From an uncultured Eubacteriales bacterium (GTDB lineage Bacteria; Bacillota; Clostridia; Tissierellales; Peptoniphilaceae): a stretch of DNA of 64,000 nucleotides. This document shows, piece after piece, positions 61,636 to 64,000 of the stretch. Each line of letters starts with the position of its first letter. Position 1 is the stretch's first letter. Both the position numbers and the translations under genes were made by a program. The stretch is from the NCBI GenBank assembly GCA_900540185.1, contig UQFH01000001.1:62001-126000 (forward strand), written 5' to 3'. The notes under the pieces were generated by a model. It did no database searches. It had not been told where the DNA came from and saw only the letters and a program-made list of their open reading frames with translations.

Positions 61636-62514
61636 TTAGTCAATTCTTTCTTCACCCCAGAAAAATATCGAAACGGTTCCGGGTCCCGTATGAACTCCTA
61701 TTTGATGAAGATCATGTATTTCAATCGACTCTGCGTTTTTAAATTTCTTTTGAATTAATTTTTCCACTTCCTCAGCGCCTTCCAAATAATCTGAATGCGA
61801 GATGAAAACTTTTTTATTGTAATCTTTACCGTCGTCGGCTCTTTGTTCCATAATGTCTACAAGTGCTTTAAACGCCTTTTTGGAACCGCGCGTGTTTTTC
61901 TTTTGCACGAGTTTTCCTTCAACATCCATTCGCATTATCGGGTAAATGTTTAGGGCTGAGCCCAAAATCATCTTGGTTCTGCTGACTCTTCCACCCCTAA
62001 AGAGATGGAAAAAATCACTCAAAGTAAACCAGTGGTTCGCCCTCAATCTATTTTCCACAATCCAATCATGTATCTCGCTTGCGCTCTTGCCTTCGTTTTT
62101 CAAATCATTTGCTGCATCAAGAATAAGCGCTTCTCCGCAAGACGCGGCAAGTGTGTCGGGAACATATACTCTCTTCTCACCTACTTCGTCTTCAATAAGT
62201 TTCGCAGCCATAACGGCGTTGTTATATGTTCCTGAAAGTCCGCTCGAAAGATCCATATGGACTATATCGTATCCTTCATCAACATACTTCTTCCAATATT
62301 CATAATAGCTCATGATAGGATTGCTGGACGTTGTCGGAAGTTTTCCCTCTTTCATAGTGTCGTATAAAAATCTCGGAGTTATGGTTTCATAATCGTCCCA
62401 ATACTCTTTATCATCTATAACCACAATAGTCGGAATAAAAAGTATATCATTCTTTTCGAAATATTCTTTTGTCAAATCGACAGTCGCAGCTGCCGAAAGT
62501 TTTACCGGTCTCAT
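61636..62514 (-). CDS. DegV-family fatty acid-binding protein (FakB-like)
   Basis: This 292-residue protein has the DegV fold: N-terminal AAATVDLTKEYFEKNDILFIP, then LPTTSSNPIMSYYEYWKKY, VHMDLSSGLSGTYNNAVMA and VPDTLAASCGEALIL. The C-terminal part includes HTGPGTVSIFFWGEERID with the conserved His. DegV-family proteins bind a fatty acid and present it to FakA, encoded at 15038-16684. Whether this copy is the functional partner cannot be told; genomes often hold several. GGAGG precedes ATG 62514. Confidence 0.9.
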   Translation of the reverse strand: MRPVKLSAAATVDLTKEYFEKNDILFIPTIVVIDDKEYWDDYETITPRFLYDTMKEGKLPTTSSNPIMSYYEYWKKYVDEGYDIVHMDLSSGLSGTYNNAVMAAKLIEDEVGEKRVYVPDTLAASCGEALILDAANDLKNEGKSASEIHDWIVENRLRANHWFTLSDFFHLFRGGRVSRTKMILGSALNIYPIMRMDVEGKLVQKKNTRGSKKAFKALVDIMEQRADDGKDYNKKVFISHSDYLEGAEEVEKLIQKKFKNAESIEIHDLHQIGVHTGPGTVSIFFWGEERID

Positions 62515-62528
62515 ATATCCTCCAAAAA

Positions 62529-63902
62529 TTAAATTATATCTCCCTCTTGTTCACATTCAATTTTAACCAGTTTAAATATCTTAAACAGGAAATAGAATAC
62601 AATTATTGAACTTATAAAGTCACTCACGGAATATGCGTACCAAATGCCGTCTATTCCCATGTACATCGGCATTATATATATAAGTGGTACCAATATTAAG
62701 AGTTGTCTCAATAATGACGTTGAAGACGCGATTCTCGGCCTTTTAACAGCTTGGAAAAACGAGGTACCTGTAATTGAAACTCCAAGAAAAATTGAAGCAT
62801 ACATAGTTTTTCTTAGAGCAGGCGCAACCATTTCTAAAAGTTTCGGATCTGCATTTTCGTTTAAAAATATGCTTGAAATTTGATATGGGAATATCATAAT
62901 AATTAAAAACACTACCACGCATATATATGTGGCATAAAGAGCGCCGATTTTATATGCTTTTGAAAGTCTTTCGTACTTCTTTGCGCCGTAGTTGTATGCA
63001 ATTATAGGTTGAATTCCTTGATTTATACCGAATAGCGGCATAAAGAATATATTCGTCACTGAGCCGACTATTGAAAGTGCAGAAATTCCAAGAGTTCCAC
63101 CATACTTTCTTACATTTATCGTTATTATACTTGTAACCATAGCATTTGCTATATTCATAAGAAAAAGCGGCATTCCGTTTTCAAGTATAAGAGATAAAAT
63201 TTTTCGGTCAAATCTCATGTATTTCGTGTCAAGCCTCAATGTATGTTTTCCCTTTATAAAGTGCATTAAAACCCATACCATACTGACATATTGTGAAATA
63301 ACGGTTGCCAATGCTGCACCTTTAACTCCCATTTTTAAACCGAAAATGAAAATAGGGTCTAAAATCGTATTTAAAATAACTCCGATAAGTATTGTGTTCA
63401 TCGCCGCTTTAGAGTCTCCTGAAGCTCTTATAAAGTTGTTTAAACCGAAACCGACGATTACAGCGGGAGCTCCGAATAAAACAATATCGAAGTATTCTTT
63501 TGCATATTGGTGGTTTTCCGGAGTACTTCCGACTAAATTTAAGAGATTGTCCGCAAAAATGTAAAAAAGTGTCGGCATTAAAATTGATAAAATAAGACAG
63601 AGTAAAAATGATGTATTTAAAAATTGCTCTGCTCTTTTACGATTGCCCTCACCGAGACTTATACTCATGAGCGTGCTGCCGCCTACCGATGCAAGCATTT
63701 GAAAACTCATGATTATAAACATTAAAGGAAGTGTAACATACACTCCCCCTATTGCAATCTCATTTACGCCCTGTCCTATAAAAACTCTGTCTATAATATT
63801 GTATAATGCATTTGCAAGCATTCCTATGATGCTTGGAATCGAGAGTTTCAGAACGAGGCTTTTAATTTCTTCAGTTCCCAGACCGTAGTCTTTATTTTCC
63901 AC
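62529..63902 (-). CDS. MATE-family efflux transporter
   Basis: This 457-residue protein has twelve predicted membrane helices in two similar halves. It contains MATE features such as SIPSIIGMLANALYNIIDRVFIG and PLFGINQGIQPIIAYNYGAKKYERL. It probably exports cationic compounds using Na+ or H+. The start is GTG 63902, with AGGAGA at good spacing, placed inside the 3' end of the preceding mscL-like gene so that the frames overlap by 11 bases. The nearest subgroup is DinF/NorM-like; the substrate is unknown. Confidence 0.9.
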   Translation of the reverse strand: MENKDYGLGTEEIKSLVLKLSIPSIIGMLANALYNIIDRVFIGQGVNEIAIGGVYVTLPLMFIIMSFQMLASVGGSTLMSISLGEGNRKRAEQFLNTSFLLCLILSILMPTLFYIFADNLLNLVGSTPENHQYAKEYFDIVLFGAPAVIVGFGLNNFIRASGDSKAAMNTILIGVILNTILDPIFIFGLKMGVKGAALATVISQYVSMVWVLMHFIKGKHTLRLDTKYMRFDRKILSLILENGMPLFLMNIANAMVTSIITINVRKYGGTLGISALSIVGSVTNIFFMPLFGINQGIQPIIAYNYGAKKYERLSKAYKIGALYATYICVVVFLIIMIFPYQISSIFLNENADPKLLEMVAPALRKTMYASIFLGVSITGTSFFQAVKRPRIASSTSLLRQLLILVPLIYIMPMYMGIDGIWYAYSVSDFISSIIVFYFLFKIFKLVKIECEQEGDII

Positions 63903-63999
63903 TGATGTCTCCTGTGCAGTGAGGACATTTTACAGCCCCGATTGGAATTTCTGTTTTACATAGAGGGCATATTTTTGTGGTAGGGTCTGCCGGTGCAGG
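63892..63999 (-). CDS. mscL: 3' end of a probable large-conductance mechanosensitive channel gene (partial)
   Basis: Only the last 35 codons and a TAA lie in the window; the gene continues beyond base 64000. The visible C-terminus is a zinc-ribbon tail with two CxxC pairs, CPLCKTEIPIGAVKCPHC, preceded by a flexible PAPADPTTKI. Such a tail is typical of MscL proteins of clostridia and related Gram-positives. The stop overlaps the GTG start of the MATE gene. Another zinc-ribbon protein is possible; the assignment depends on this tail alone. Confidence 0.65.
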   Translation of the reverse strand, partial: PAPADPTTKICPLCKTEIPIGAVKCPHCTGDISGK

Positions 64000-64000
64000 T

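Noticed and set aside
1..64000. tRNA, rRNA, CRISPR, insertion sequence or prophage elements
   Set aside because: None were seen on either strand; all intergenic regions are under about 250 bases and consist of promoters, terminators and AT-rich spacers.

Overview
The window looks like a chromosomal segment of an AT-rich, low-GC Gram-positive anaerobe (Firmicutes sensu lato). The best guess is a Tissierellia/Peptoniphilaceae-type coccus, inferred from base composition, gene order and family make-up; no rRNA is present to confirm it. The Gram-positive signs are a PASTA-domain Ser/Thr kinase, SepF, RqcH, PlsY, FakA/DegV, HemZ, an Asp23-family protein, strong AGGAGG ribosome sites and TTG or GTG starts. 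The segment is almost entirely housekeeping. I see no rRNA, tRNA, CRISPR array, transposase or prophage, and no gap above 300 bases without a gene.

Layout. 1-5.9 kb: tmcAL, then on the minus strand an OmpR-type regulator, a short histidine kinase and a LolD/FtsX-type ABC exporter. 5.9-11.4 kb: a five-gene oligopeptide/dipeptide importer (oppB-C-D-F-A). 11.4-17.1 kb: an Asp23-family gene, fakA, recG, rsmD, coaD and a coiled-coil protein. 17.1-30.5 kb: rpmB on the plus strand, then the classic minus-strand Firmicutes operon gmk-rpoZ-coaBC-priA-def-fmt-rsmB-rlmN-stp-prkC-rsgA-rpe-thiN, with many 1-nt TAATG overlaps. 30.5-39.7 kb: rqcH on plus, facing der-plsY-gpsA-(HlyD-like)-yggS-sepF-ylmH-lspA-rluD on minus. 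39.7-46.1 kb: glyA, aspS-tcdA-rseC-like, and an MBL hydrolase with hemZ. 46.2-55.6 kb: a UvrD-type helicase, an EF-G paralogue, queG, rodA with a wHTH/DUF1700-like/small-protein set, and a TGS-domain nucleoside kinase. 55.7-60.1 kb: a MacB-type ABC trio with a large extracellular repeat protein. 60.2-64.0 kb: a broken copper-amine-oxidase-N-like gene, degV, a MATE transporter and the 3' end of a probable mscL.

How the genes work together. Ribosome quality and maturation is the main theme: rpmB, rsmD, rsmB, rlmN, rsgA, def, fmt, der, rqcH, ylmH and the EF-G paralogue. Envelope growth and division is the second: prkC/stp, sepF, rodA, gpsA, plsY, fakA, degV and lspA. Replication and repair is covered by priA, recG and the SF1 helicase.

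The most interesting single observation is an in-frame UGA in the importer ATPase gene oppF. It falls exactly where the family, and the neighbouring oppD, have a conserved cysteine, and the frame beyond it continues with family-like sequence for 26 codons. It could be a selenocysteine or readthrough site, a nonsense mutation or a sequencing error; no strong SECIS hairpin is visible. A second conserved frame (60262-61530) is broken by a single TAA. Other points are an Asp/Tyr-only tract in PrkC, paired repeats beside several promoters, and a HlyD-like protein inside the division cluster.
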